Both the position numbers and the translations under genes were made by a program. A stretch of 64,000 nt of DNA, from positions 1-64,000 of the forward strand of contig CAVSVP010000021.1 in assembly GCA_963731125.1 (NCBI GenBank), written 5' to 3'. The notes below the pieces were generated by a model that was not told the DNA's origin, did no database searches, and saw nothing but the letters and a program-made list of their open reading frames with translations. Positions 8,133-16,524 of this stretch are shown piece by piece. Position 1 is the first letter of the stretch. The number at the start of each line of letters is the position of its first letter. This DNA is from CAVSVP01 sp963731125 (lineage in GTDB: Bacteria; Pseudomonadota; Gammaproteobacteria; Competibacterales; Competibacteraceae).

Positions 8133-8201
8133 GTCAGGATAGATGTCGCCTCAAATAAGGTATAGTGTGGATGAACTGACAGGGGGTGAAGGTGAGAGAT
8201 C

Positions 8202-8249
8202 ATGAGAACGTATTCGCAAGAGTTTAAAGAGGCGATGCTCGAGAAGTTG
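8202..8249 (+). pseudogene. IS3-family OrfA, first 16 codons
   Basis: ATG at 8202 behind GGTGAGAGAT opens MRTYSQEFKEAMLEKL, the characteristic start of IS3-group OrfA helix-turn-helix proteins. The frame is broken at 8250 by the terminal repeat of an IS1-family element; the remainder of OrfA is gone. Confidence 0.7.
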
Positions 8250-8268
8250 GTAGTGTTTTAACTTTGTT

Positions 8269-10074
8269 CTCACGGTTCGCTCAAATTGAGCAGGGGTTCT
8301 GAGAAATGCGGCGTCAATTGCATATAGATCTCCAGCGGAAAGTCGAGCAGCTCCAGGATGCGTTGCTGTACCGGGGTGAGCGTGGTCAAATGGGCATGTA
8401 CTTCAGTGCCCTCATCGAGCAGCACCAGGGTCAGCCCGGTAAAGACGCGCAACATCATCTCGGTGGTGGGGCGAGCCGTCGCCCGCTTGGGGTTGCCTGG
8501 ATAGAGACCACTCAGGCGCGTCCCTTCCTGCTGCAGGCGCTGGCGCACGGTGAACTCAACCAAGGTCAGCACCCGCAGCCCCAGGCTCAGCAGCCGGATC
8601 AGCCCCTTGACCCGCGCATCGGAGTCCAAATACATCGGTGTCAGCGACAACACCCGACCCTTCAGGCGCCCAAAGCCCCGTTCGATGAGATAGGCCTGAC
8701 GGTAGGCGAGCACGACCTCGGTCAACGACAACTCGGTCTGGTCGGTGGCATAGACCCGCCAGCCCAGCCGGCGCACTGCCGAGGCGAGGGCGGCCTCGTC
8801 GAGGCATACCTGCACGGTGACTGTCTGGGTGCGCTCCACCCGAGCGGGCCGGTCACGGTAACGCCGCTTGGGCCGCTCATCGAGATGGGTTTGATAGTCC
8901 ACCGCCAGCAGGCCCGCGACCCGGTGCTTGGCGATGAGCGCCTCGACGGTCTCGGCCAAGGTCGCCTCGTCGGTAAAGCGCTTCTTGCCCTGGCCGGTGA
9001 CGTTAAGCTCGGCAATCGCCGCGGTGGCCTGCTCCAGACGTTGGTGCAGCGCCCGCTCTTGACGCTCGGCCAGTTTGAGCGAACGTACCACCAGCCGCCG
9101 CTCGATCCAGGTGAGCTCCTTACCGTCGTGCTCACCGGTGAGCTTCACCTCATAGCCAAAGCCCTCGGCCAGCTTCGGCCCCCGGTCACCCTCCGCGCTG
9201 GGCTGATACACCGGCTCCAGCGCCTGGTGGCCCGCCCAGACCGGCTCCAGCACCTGCTCGAGCTCCGACTCCGGCAGTTGCGTGCTCGGCAGCGGGCACA
9301 GATAATGATCCCCGCTGCCCACCACGTACGCCCGGGTAGCCAGCGCCGCCATCTTCGCATCACCGAGGTAGGTCATCCCGGCCTGCTGCAACGTGCGCTG
9401 CACTTTGCCAATCTCCGGCACGTACAGCGGGTCATCGGCCTGCTCGCCCGAGACCACCGTGGTGCTCAGGGGCAGCCCCAGGGGATCCAGCGTCGCAAGA
9501 TTGATTTTCACCTGCGGCAGGTCCGGACGGTGGTCCTTGCTGTGGCCGAATTGAAACAGACCTTCCTCAGTCACCTCGACGTAGCCCTTGGCGGTGGTGC
9601 TGTCGACACGCACTCGCCGCGACCCCCCCAGGTCATAGACCCGCAGCAGTTGCTCACCCAGCGACTGCTCAACGGTTTCCCACGCCACGTCGTCGCTCAA
9701 ATAATCCAGCACCGCCGCCAGGCGGTCATCGCTCCAATCCAGCGCCCGTACCGGCTGGCCCAGACACCCGGCCAATCCCTGCAGGCGCGCCTCGACCCAG
9801 GGTTGGACATGGTTCAGGCGGTGGTCGCCTTCCGACAGGATAAAGGCCAGCCACACGGCACTGACCGTGCCCAGGCTCAGCCCCTGCCAGTTGCCGTGGG
9901 TCGGAAAGTGCTCATCCAACAACGCCCCCACGTGCATCCGCTCCAGCTGGGCCAGCAGCAAGGGGATATCGTCCATGCGTTCCGTCTTAAAAGTAAGTTT
10001 GTCAATCATATCAAAATCTTATCAAATAAAACTCACTTTCTCAGAAGTGGCTCTGTAAATGAGCGAACCGTGAG
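8269..10074 (-). mobile_element. IS1634-family insertion sequence, complete
   Basis: Perfect 15-bp terminal repeats CTCACGGTTCGCTCA at 8269-8283 and inverted at 10060-10074, with further similarity (TTCTGAGAAA) inside. TTTGTT at 8263-8268 and 10075-10080 is the 6-bp target duplication, lying inside the terminal repeat of an IS1-family element. Length 1806 bp with one minus-strand gene. It is the youngest visible layer in this nest. Confidence 0.9.
8270..10009 (-). CDS. IS1634-family transposase
   Basis: 579-residue DDE transposase of the IS1634 family (IS4-like, DUF4277 N-terminus). Key blocks: VRVDSTTAKGYVEV (first Asp), GHSKDHRPDLPQVKINLATL (family hallmark), MTYLGDAKMAAL (second Asp) and AYRQAYLIERGFGRLKGR (Glu in the Y-2-R-3-E-type signature). 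The stop codon lies inside the element's terminal repeat. The frame is intact from end to end, so the element may be active. A second member of the family, only distantly similar, sits at 36216-37859. Confidence 0.9.
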   Translation of the reverse strand: MIDKLTFKTERMDDIPLLLAQLERMHVGALLDEHFPTHGNWQGLSLGTVSAVWLAFILSEGDHRLNHVQPWVEARLQGLAGCLGQPVRALDWSDDRLAAVLDYLSDDVAWETVEQSLGEQLLRVYDLGGSRRVRVDSTTAKGYVEVTEEGLFQFGHSKDHRPDLPQVKINLATLDPLGLPLSTTVVSGEQADDPLYVPEIGKVQRTLQQAGMTYLGDAKMAALATRAYVVGSGDHYLCPLPSTQLPESELEQVLEPVWAGHQALEPVYQPSAEGDRGPKLAEGFGYEVKLTGEHDGKELTWIERRLVVRSLKLAERQERALHQRLEQATAAIAELNVTGQGKKRFTDEATLAETVEALIAKHRVAGLLAVDYQTHLDERPKRRYRDRPARVERTQTVTVQVCLDEAALASAVRRLGWRVYATDQTELSLTEVVLAYRQAYLIERGFGRLKGRVLSLTPMYLDSDARVKGLIRLLSLGLRVLTLVEFTVRQRLQQEGTRLSGLYPGNPKRATARPTTEMMLRVFTGLTLVLLDEGTEVHAHLTTLTPVQQRILELLDFPLEIYMQLTPHFSEPLLNLSEP

Positions 10075-10091
10075 TTTGTTGTTTATAGATT

Positions 10092-10868
10092 TTAAATAGG
10101 GATGCCAAACTCATAACGATTCACAAACAACCCGATGACGATATCGGGCATTTGTTTTGATTTCGAGAAGCAAATGGTTTTGCGGACGAGCCGCTTAATA
10201 CGGGTACGTAGCGTTAAATGTTTCCGCTCTATCTTCTGCGTGTTCCGTTTCCCGATAACATGCTTTTCAGGATCTAGATAACGCCCATAAGAACCCCAAT
10301 CGTCGGTGTAAAAACGGGTGATTCCAAACGGTTCCAATAAATCCTTTAATTTAAGAAAGACCTCATCCTTGCGGCGCCCGAATACATAAGCCAGCACGTC
10401 GCCAGTGGCTCGATCTATGGCATGCCATAGCCATCTTTGATTCGCTTTACTTCCCACATAACTCCACATTTCATCCATTTCAACCTCTATTTCTTGATCA
10501 TTAACCTCATGATTTTCATCTATTTTTATAATATCCACAACAATCTGCTCAGGCGAGTGTATATCTAAAATGGCCTGATTCACCGATTGCAATTCAGGTT
10601 CCTTTTTTTTTAATTCATTAATTACCGTCGCTGTACTTATATCCAATACCCGGGCCGTCTCACGAATGCCGCTCCCGTTTACGGCCATCTCAATGATTTT
10701 TCGCTTGACTTCTGGCAAGCGACCTTTCTCTGAATAATCTCGAATAAATGTCTTTTCTTCGCAGTCGCTTTCTTTGCAAAGAAAGCGTTGTTTTCCATTG
10801 GTCGTTTTTCCATGTTTACCAACATCGATACCACCGCAACTTGGGCATTTAATTGGTTCTAATACCAT
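10092..10868 (-). CDS. IS1-family transposase, single ORF
   Basis: 258-residue IS1-type transposase encoded without the usual insA/insB frameshift. The N-terminal zinc finger (IKCPSCGGIDVGKHGKT, FLCKESDC) and helix-turn-helix (GIRETARVLDISTATVINEL) are followed by the catalytic core: VEMDEMWSYVGSKANQRWLW, RFYTDDWGSYGRY and KRNTQKIERKHLTLRTRIKR. Full length, though the element's distal terminal repeat has been split by IS1634. AT-rich codon use contrasts with the GC-rich IS1634 next to it. Confidence 0.9.
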   Translation of the reverse strand: MVLEPIKCPSCGGIDVGKHGKTTNGKQRFLCKESDCEEKTFIRDYSEKGRLPEVKRKIIEMAVNGSGIRETARVLDISTATVINELKKKEPELQSVNQAILDIHSPEQIVVDIIKIDENHEVNDQEIEVEMDEMWSYVGSKANQRWLWHAIDRATGDVLAYVFGRRKDEVFLKLKDLLEPFGITRFYTDDWGSYGRYLDPEKHVIGKRNTQKIERKHLTLRTRIKRLVRKTICFSKSKQMPDIVIGLFVNRYEFGIPI

Positions 10869-10964
10869 AATAAATTTCTGAGTTTAAATTCTGCTAACTT
10901 GACATCTTGAATTCAAAATATGATAGTTGATTATTTTATAAAAACAACAAAGCTAAAACACTAC

Positions 10965-11545
10965 CTGCGATATCTACAGCCGCAAGATCGTTGGCTGGGA
11001 AGTGTTTGCGGCAGAATCGGCTGAGCATGCCGCGGCGGTGTTGCAAAAGGCGTATCTGCGGGAAGGGATTCGCGGTGAAGAGTTGGTCTTGCATGCCGAT
11101 AATGGCGCTCCGATGAAGGGGGCGACGATGCTGGCCACCTTACAGAAACTCGGCGTTGTTCCCTCGTTTAGTCGTCCCGCCGTCAGCGACGATAACCCCT
11201 ACTCGGAGGCGTTGTTTAAAACCCTGAAGTACCCCCCCGGGGTTTCCCAGTCAACCCTTTGGGACGTTGCCGGAGGCACGCGCGTGGGTGTTGGGCTTTC
11301 AGCGTTGGTACAACGAGGAACATAAGCATAGCGGGCTCAAGTTCCTCACTCCCGCACAACGCCATAGCGGGGCAGATGCGGCGATCATGATGGACCGCAA
11401 GGCTGTCTATGAGGCAGCCAAGGCCCGCCATCCCGAGCGTTGGTCGGGAGCCACCCGAAACTGGGAGCTACCTCAGGCGGTGTGGTTGAACCCGCCGAAA
11501 ACGGCTCATGGAGAGCAGGAGGTGAATACACAGAAAGCAATGTAA
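10965..11545 (+). pseudogene. IS3-family OrfB C-terminal remnant with frameshift
   Basis: Integrase-core fragment: CDIYSRKIVGWEVFAAE, VLHADNGAPMKGATML (second catalytic Asp), DDNPYSEALFKTLKY (Glu), then FQRWYNEEHKHSGLKFLTPAQRH. Reading frame is lost in a run of seven C at about 11233, after LKY, and the remainder continues one frame over. The N-terminal half of OrfB, including the start of the rve domain, is missing at the junction with the IS1 at 10964/10965. Confidence 0.85.
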
Positions 11546-11568
11546 AAAAATGCGACATCTCTCCTGAC

Positions 11569-11784
11569 AAACACCGGCGCGTAGCGCTTGAGCCACTCCC
11601 CAATGGTGAGCCGATGCACCGCCAGATGCTCGGCGGCCTCTTGTCGGGTGCGTACCTGACCGCCGCCTATCAACACCAGCAGATGCAGCCGACGCTTGCG
11701 CTCCGCACTACGCTCCCGGCGCAACTGTTCACGTAGCTCATCCAGATCCTCAGTCACCGTGGGTAGCCGGCGGTTCATCAGCAT
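11569..11784 (-). pseudogene. IS630-like transposase N-terminal remnant
   Basis: About 72 codons from ATG 11784 (or 11778): LDELREQLRRERSAERKRRL, then a helix-turn-helix region TRQEAAEHLAVHRLTIGEWLKRYA, typical of IS630-family N-termini. The gene is cut at 11568 by the right end of the IS3 element and its catalytic domain is not found in the window. Confidence 0.65.
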
Positions 11785-11859
11785 CTCCTTATATACGGTA
11801 AACCAATATTGTAGGGTATTTTTAACAAATTGGTATTAGTGCATTGAGTTTAGGCAAAG

Positions 11860-11936
11860 TGGTGGCTATGGCTGGACTCGAACCAGCGACTCCCACATTA
11901 TGAGTGTGGTGCTCTAACCGACTGAGCTACATAGCC
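11860..11936 (-). tRNA. tRNA-Met (CAT)
   Basis: 77 nt including encoded CCA. The acceptor stem GGCTATG pairs with CATAGCC; D arm GCTC/GAGC; anticodon stem CCACA/TGTGG around loop CTCATAA gives anticodon CAT; the T arm GCTGG-TTCGAGT-CCAGC is canonical. The sequence is elongator-Met-like rather than initiator: the first pair is G-C and there is no GGG/CCC anticodon stem. A lysidine-modified Ile2 tRNA cannot be excluded from sequence alone. It marks the boundary between the IS nest and the conserved chromosome. Confidence 0.95.
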
Positions 11937-12014
11937 ATAGAGATGGGAATTTTTGATAACCCGAGGGATCTGTAAGGCGGTTAATTATGCAAATACAAGA
12001 GCATATTGTCAATC

Positions 12015-13106
12015 CTAAACATTAAACCGAAAGTGCACCACATCACCTTCCTGTATAACGTAGTCTTTACCCTCCAGACGCCACTTACCGGCTTCTCGAG
12101 CCCCCTGCTCGCCATGATAAGCGATGAAATCCTCGTAAGCGATAACTTCAGCGCGAATAAAGCCGTGCTCAAAGTCGGTATGAATAACCCCTGCCGCCTG
12201 GGGTGCCGTAGCGCCAATGGATACTGTCCAAGCTCGCACTTCCTTAGGTCCAGCAGTAAAAAACGTTTGTAAACCCAAGAGTCGGTAACCCGCACGTATC
12301 ACATGATTCAGACCTGGTTCCTCTAGACCATAATCAGCTAAAAACTCAGTCTTGTCGGCATCATCTAACTGAGCAATTTCTGCTTCAATGGCGGCACATA
12401 AAGGTACGACTTCGGCGTTTTCCATTTGCGCCAACTTCCGTACCTGGTCCAACAGAGGATTTTGTAATAAACCATTTTCGGCGAGATTGGCAATAAATAA
12501 AGACGGTTTAGCTGTCAGCAAATGGAGTTCGCGCAGCAACACCTGCTCGTCGTTGTTAAGGGGTAAAGTACGCGCGGGTGATCCTGTATTTAAGTGGGCC
12601 TGCACCCGTGTCAACAACTCCTTGCGCGCCCGCGCTTGCTTGTCACCGGCTTTGGCGGTCTTTTCGGCCCGCTGATACGCTTTCTCCACGGTCGTTAGGT
12701 CAGCCAGCGCCAGTTCCGTATTAATCACTTCTATATCGGTTATCGGATCAACTTGGCCAGCTACGTGAACTACGTCAGTGTCTGCAAAGCAGCGGACTAC
12801 CTGAGCAATCGCATCGGTTTCGCGAATATGGGCCAGAAATTTATTGCCTAGCCCTTCACCCCTGGAGGCTCCGGCCACCAACCCGGCAATATCCACAAAT
12901 TCAATGGTGGTGGGGATTATTTTTTGCGGTTTGACAATATTAGCTAAAGTGTCCAGACGCGGATCTGGAACCGATACAACGCCTACATGAGGATCGATAG
13001 TGCAGAAAGGATAATTGTCAGCCTGACTGTTAGCCTGAGTTAAGGCATTGAACAGTGTGGATTTACCCACGTTAGGCAATCCGACAATACCGCATTTAAA
13101 ACCCAT
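12015..13106 (-). CDS. ychF: Redox-regulated ATPase YchF (OLA1 family)
   Basis: 363-residue P-loop NTPase of the Obg-like family that associates with ribosomes and prefers ATP. Visible features: GIVGLPNVGKSTLFNALT (G1), DIAGLVAGASRGEGLGNKFL (G3), a coiled-coil middle (about 130-200), and the C-terminal TGS domain (LQTFFTAGPKEVRAWTV, ADFEHGFIRAEVI-like HTDFEHGFIRAEVI, ending VQEGDVVHFRFNV-like IQEGDVVHFRFNV). The length is exactly typical. It lies 18 bp downstream of pth, the standard gammaproteobacterial pairing. Confidence 0.97.
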   Translation of the reverse strand: MGFKCGIVGLPNVGKSTLFNALTQANSQADNYPFCTIDPHVGVVSVPDPRLDTLANIVKPQKIIPTTIEFVDIAGLVAGASRGEGLGNKFLAHIRETDAIAQVVRCFADTDVVHVAGQVDPITDIEVINTELALADLTTVEKAYQRAEKTAKAGDKQARARKELLTRVQAHLNTGSPARTLPLNNDEQVLLRELHLLTAKPSLFIANLAENGLLQNPLLDQVRKLAQMENAEVVPLCAAIEAEIAQLDDADKTEFLADYGLEEPGLNHVIRAGYRLLGLQTFFTAGPKEVRAWTVSIGATAPQAAGVIHTDFEHGFIRAEVIAYEDFIAYHGEQGAREAGKWRLEGKDYVIQEGDVVHFRFNV

Positions 13107-13124
13107 AATCAGTATGCTAGAAAG

Positions 13125-13754
13125 CTATTGATGAGAAATATCATCCAGTTTATCTGCCGGGGGGAAATCTACCTGACGGCTATGCAAAGCGTGCATGGCT
13201 TTTTCCAACTGCCCTTCAACGAGCAGAGGAAATTCTCGGATAGCATCATCCACTGCACATTCTATCAGCTGTTGTTCAGCTCCAGGCGCCCTGCGTAGTA
13301 CATAATCAGTCACGTCTCTACTGTTACCGGGGTGACCGATCCCCAGTCGAAGGCGCAGAAAGTCATTGATGCCTAAGTGGCGAATCAGATCACGTAGTCC
13401 GTTATGGCCGCCATGGCCGCCTGCCCGTTTAAGACGCACCGTACCGGGGGGCAGATCCAGGTCATCATGAGCTATCAGCATATCAGGAGGTAAAATCTTG
13501 TAGAAACCGGCCAAGCTACTGACGGCTTGGCCACTACGATTCATAAAAACCAGGGGCTTGAATAGCCATATGTCCTGGCTGGATACTTGGATCCGACAAA
13601 GTTCACCCCTGAATTTAGATTCAAGCCGGAAAGTGCCTCCATACCGGAGGGCTAACGCCTCCACCAACCAAAAGCCGGCGTTATGACGCGTACAAACATA
13701 TTGCGGACCGGGATTTCCCAGCCCTACCACCAGCTTCAGCCCGTGCTCAGGCAT
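13125..13754 (-). CDS. pth: Peptidyl-tRNA hydrolase
   Basis: Cytosolic hydrolase that frees peptidyl-tRNAs dropped from ribosomes. 209 residues with VVGLGNPGPQYVCTRHNAGF holding catalytic His24, FMNRSGQAV, HDDLDLPPG (Asp) and GGHGGHNGLRDLI, all diagnostic of bacterial Pth. It is 19 bp from rplY and 18 bp from ychF, on the same strand, presumably one transcript with prs. Confidence 0.97.
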   Translation of the reverse strand: MPEHGLKLVVGLGNPGPQYVCTRHNAGFWLVEALALRYGGTFRLESKFRGELCRIQVSSQDIWLFKPLVFMNRSGQAVSSLAGFYKILPPDMLIAHDDLDLPPGTVRLKRAGGHGGHNGLRDLIRHLGINDFLRLRLGIGHPGNSRDVTDYVLRRAPGAEQQLIECAVDDAIREFPLLVEGQLEKAMHALHSRQVDFPPADKLDDISHQ

Positions 13755-13773
13755 AATATCTCATATGCTAAGG

Positions 13774-14397
13774 CTACTCGACACCTTCCTCACCCTCTGC
13801 CTCATCGGCTGCAGCACTCTTCCAACCATGGATGCTGACTACCGGTACCTCGTATTCCGCACCAGCGGATAGTTCAACAATTTCCACGCCTTCTGGCAGC
13901 TTAAGTTGAGAGAGGTGAATGGATTCGCCAATTTCCAACTCAGCCAAATCTACCTCGATAAACTCTGGTAGATCCGCAGGCAGACAGGCAACCTCTATCT
14001 CAATTTTCAGATGACTGATGGTGCCACCTTGCTGCTTGACGCCGCGCGCCGTTTCTTGGTTGAGAAAATGCAGCGGCACGTGTACGCGTACTTTTTCGTC
14101 AGCGGTCACACGCTGTAGATCCAAGTGTAATAAGGCAGGCTTAAAAGGATGTCGTTGTAAATCGCGTAGCACGGCGCGTTCGGTCCGAGAACCTATTTTA
14201 ATCTCCAGAATTTGCGAGTAAAACGCTTCATTATCCATTTTGTGCAAAATCTTATCATGTTCAAAGACCAAGATTTCGGGATCCTTTCCACCACCGTACA
14301 GCACGGCCGGCAGTCTCCCCTGACGGCGAAGGCGGCGACTCGCACCTTTTCCTACGTTCTGGCGTGGCTCAGCATGCAATTCAAAGGCAATACTCAT
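13774..14397 (-). CDS. rplY: 50S ribosomal protein L25/general stress protein Ctc
   Basis: Long (TL5/Ctc-type) form of L25, about 207 residues from ATG 14397 (MSIAFELHAEP); an ATG at 14409 is in frame but less typical. The N-terminal 5S rRNA-binding domain (EPRQNVGKGASRRLRRQGRLPAVLYGG) is followed by the beta-rich TL5 C-domain (VPLHFLNQETARGVKQQGG, HLSQLKLPEGVEI). The acidic tail EAEGEEGVE is common in this family. Separated from prs by 162 bp, so it may have its own promoter. Confidence 0.96.
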   Translation of the reverse strand: MSIAFELHAEPRQNVGKGASRRLRRQGRLPAVLYGGGKDPEILVFEHDKILHKMDNEAFYSQILEIKIGSRTERAVLRDLQRHPFKPALLHLDLQRVTADEKVRVHVPLHFLNQETARGVKQQGGTISHLKIEIEVACLPADLPEFIEVDLAELEIGESIHLSQLKLPEGVEIVELSAGAEYEVPVVSIHGWKSAAADEAEGEEGVE

Positions 14398-14559
14398 GGG
14401 TTTCTCCACCGATTAAAAAAACGAAAAGCCACCACGTCCGCGACTAAACGTGCCGAAATTCTCGTCGACTGATTCTTTATTGTTAGCAAATAGCAGCGAA
14501 AAAGTCTTACCCAAACTTCCCGTGTGGCTGCTAGCCAATGGTTATATAAAAAATAGCGA

Positions 14560-15510
14560 TTAGAGGAACAAAGAGCTTACAGATTCTTCGAGATGAATGC
14601 GCCGCATGGTCTCCGCTAATAAACCGGCAACACTTACCTGGCGTATTGTCTCACAGGCATCGGCTGCGGGGCGTAGCGGAATCGTATCGCTTATCACCAG
14701 CTCATCTAACACAGAATTCTGGAAATTCTCTACCGCTCGCCCAGAAAGCACTGCATGGGTACAGTAAGCACGCACCGAAGCCGCGCCGTGCTCCTTGAGA
14801 GCAGCCGCTGCTTGGCATAAAGTGCCGCCAGTATCTACCATGTCGTCTACCACAATGCAATGCTGTCCCTCCACATCGCCAATGATGTGCATCACCTGAG
14901 CTTCGTTAGGACCGGGACGACGCTTATCGATGATGGCAAGTTCAGCGTCATTCAGACGCTTGGCTAAAGCGCGGGCCCGCACGACACCACCTACATCCGG
15001 TGAGACTACCATTAGGTCAGGTAAATTCTGCTCCCAGATATCACGCAGTACGATAGGCGTTGCATAGATATTGTCAACCGGTATATCGAAAAATCCCTGT
15101 ATCTGGTCAGCATGCAGGTCAACCGTCAAAACGCGGTCTACGCCGACGCTAGTAATCATATTTGCCACCACCTTGGCGGAGATCGGCACCCGGACTGAGC
15201 GCGGGCGGCGATCCTGCCGGGAATAGCCAAAGTAGGGAATGACGGCAGTCACCCTTACTGCCGAGGAGCGGCGTAGCGCATCGGCCATGACCAACAGTTC
15301 CATAATATTGTCGTTAGTTGGAAAACAGGTAGGTTGCACGATAAAGACATCCTTTCCTCGTACATTTTCCATAATTTCTACCATCACTTCGCCGTCGCTG
15401 AAGCGACCGGCTACGGCTTGACCCAATGGCAACTCAAGATGCTGGATAATAGCCTGGGCGAGTTGCGGGTTAGCATTACCCGCAAACACCATCATTCTAG
15501 CGTCAGACAC
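14560..15510 (-). CDS. prs: Ribose-phosphate pyrophosphokinase
   Basis: Makes PRPP from ribose 5-phosphate and ATP for nucleotide, His and Trp synthesis. 316 residues, the standard class I length. FSDGEVMVEIMENVRGKDVF, the flexible-loop region YFGYSRQDRRPRSVRVPI, TVDLHADQIQGFF and the PRPP-binding loop CIVVDDMVDTGGTL are all present. It follows tRNA-Gln and ispE on the minus strand, the conserved lolB-ispE-prs arrangement. Confidence 0.98.
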   Translation of the reverse strand: MSDARMMVFAGNANPQLAQAIIQHLELPLGQAVAGRFSDGEVMVEIMENVRGKDVFIVQPTCFPTNDNIMELLVMADALRRSSAVRVTAVIPYFGYSRQDRRPRSVRVPISAKVVANMITSVGVDRVLTVDLHADQIQGFFDIPVDNIYATPIVLRDIWEQNLPDLMVVSPDVGGVVRARALAKRLNDAELAIIDKRRPGPNEAQVMHIIGDVEGQHCIVVDDMVDTGGTLCQAAAALKEHGAASVRAYCTHAVLSGRAVENFQNSVLDELVISDTIPLRPAADACETIRQVSVAGLLAETMRRIHLEESVSSLFL

Positions 15511-15548
15511 AAGGAACCTGCTACATTGCTACCGGATAGTATAGAAAA

Positions 15549-15623
15549 TGGCTGGGCCGCCAGGATTCGAACCTGGGAATGCGGGGATCAAAACCCCGTG
15601 CCTTACCACTTGGCGACGGCCCA
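15549..15623 (-). tRNA. tRNA-Gln (TTG)
   Basis: 75 nt including encoded CCA. Acceptor TGGGCCG/CGGCCCA, anticodon stem GGGG/CCCC with loop TTTTGAT (anticodon TTG), and T arm CCAGG-TTCGAAT-CCTGG. It sits between ispE (ends 15639) and prs (starts 15510), leaving only 15 and 38 bp, so it is probably excised from the ispE-prs transcript. Confidence 0.96.
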
Positions 15624-15638
15624 ATGACTACTATTGTA

Positions 15639-16493
15639 CTATGCACCACATCTTTCACGCTGGAGTCGTTCGTGCAGTGGCGAGCGATTCAGTCCCCGGG
15701 TCACAAAGCCGGACACAGACGACGGTAACTGCTTAATCACGGCTTGGGCCGCCTGTCGATCCGGGAAAGGCGCGAATACACATGCGCCTGTGCCGGTCAA
15801 GTATGACTTACTAAAGCGGGAAAGCCAATTCGCTGCTGCAGCTATTTCTGGGTAACGCCGATAAACGACCGCTGTACAGTCGTTGCTAGCCTTTCCTGCA
15901 ATAAAATCGTGTATTGTGATAGGTCGCGAGTTCCGTGTCAATTGGGAATCATTGAAGATGAGCGCTGTACTGACTGAACAGGCCGGAGTCAGCACCACAA
16001 ACCAGGGTTCGTCCAGCGCGATCGGCGTCAGCTGTTCACCAACTCCCTCTCCCCAGGCGGCACGGCCTCCCACGAAAACCGGTACATCAGCCCCTAATTG
16101 GAGTCCTAGCGTCGCTAATTGTTCCAGCGAGAGACCAGTACGCCAATAATAGTTTAGGGCTACTAACGTCGTGGCCGCATCTGAACTGCCGCCTCCTAGT
16201 CCTCCGCCAATCGGCAAACGCTTGTCGAGAGTAATTATCACACCCTGGGTTACACCACAAGTTTTTTGCAGCAGGTGCGCAGTTTTGGTCACTAGATCTT
16301 CAGTGGCAGCGACTCCTGCCACTTCGCCTTGCCGTGCGATTAAACCGTCTGGTTGTATTGCAAAGGAGAGATAGTCGCAGCGGTCGATGAACTGAAAAAT
16401 AGTTTGCAGTAAATGATATCCGTCGGCACGTCGGCCGACGATATGCAGAAAACGATTCAGCTTGGCCGGTGCCGGCCAGGCAGCGGTTAGCAT
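15639..16493 (-). CDS. ispE: 4-diphosphocytidyl-2-C-methyl-D-erythritol kinase
   Basis: GHMP-family kinase of the non-mevalonate isoprenoid pathway. 284 residues with PAPAKLNRFLHIVGRRADGYH at the start and the glycine-rich ATP loop LPIGGGLGGGSSDAATTL. The C-terminal GTGACVFAPF matches the third GHMP motif. It is 31 bp downstream of lolB and immediately upstream of tRNA-Gln. Confidence 0.97.
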   Translation of the reverse strand: MLTAAWPAPAKLNRFLHIVGRRADGYHLLQTIFQFIDRCDYLSFAIQPDGLIARQGEVAGVAATEDLVTKTAHLLQKTCGVTQGVIITLDKRLPIGGGLGGGSSDAATTLVALNYYWRTGLSLEQLATLGLQLGADVPVFVGGRAAWGEGVGEQLTPIALDEPWFVVLTPACSVSTALIFNDSQLTRNSRPITIHDFIAGKASNDCTAVVYRRYPEIAAAANWLSRFSKSYLTGTGACVFAPFPDRQAAQAVIKQLPSSVSGFVTRGLNRSPLHERLQRERCGA

Positions 16494-16524
16494 GTGTGAC
16501 TTCTTCGCCTAATGCTAGTCTTGT

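Larger units (their letters stand above)
8250..10964 (-). mobile_element. IS1-family element with IS1634 inserted in its terminal repeat
   Basis: The outer repeat GTAGTGTTTTARCTTTGTT occurs at 8250-8268 (plus strand) and inverted ending at 10964. If 8269-10080 are removed, the left repeat extends to GTTT and agrees with the right one at 22 of 23 positions. The IS1 itself is then about 903 bp, normal for this group. No direct repeat flanks it, consistent with an adjacent deletion in the IS3 host. Confidence 0.8.
8133..11568 (+). mobile_element. IS3-family element, internally deleted and carrying an IS1
   Basis: Left terminus GTCAGGATAGATGTCGC at 8133 and right terminus GCGACATCTCTCCTGAC ending at 11568 are inverted repeats differing at one position. 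Only the first 16 codons of orfA (8202) and the C-terminal part of orfB (10965-11545) remain, separated by the IS1 at 8250-10964. Without that insert only about 720 bp of a normally about 1.2-1.3 kb element survives, so the middle was deleted, perhaps as an IS1-mediated adjacent deletion. Confidence 0.75.

Noticed and set aside
8306..10099. 597-codon open frame on the plus strand
   Set aside because: It is the antisense shadow of the IS1634 transposase; it is rich in Gln, His, Arg and Leu, has no family pattern and no ribosome site.
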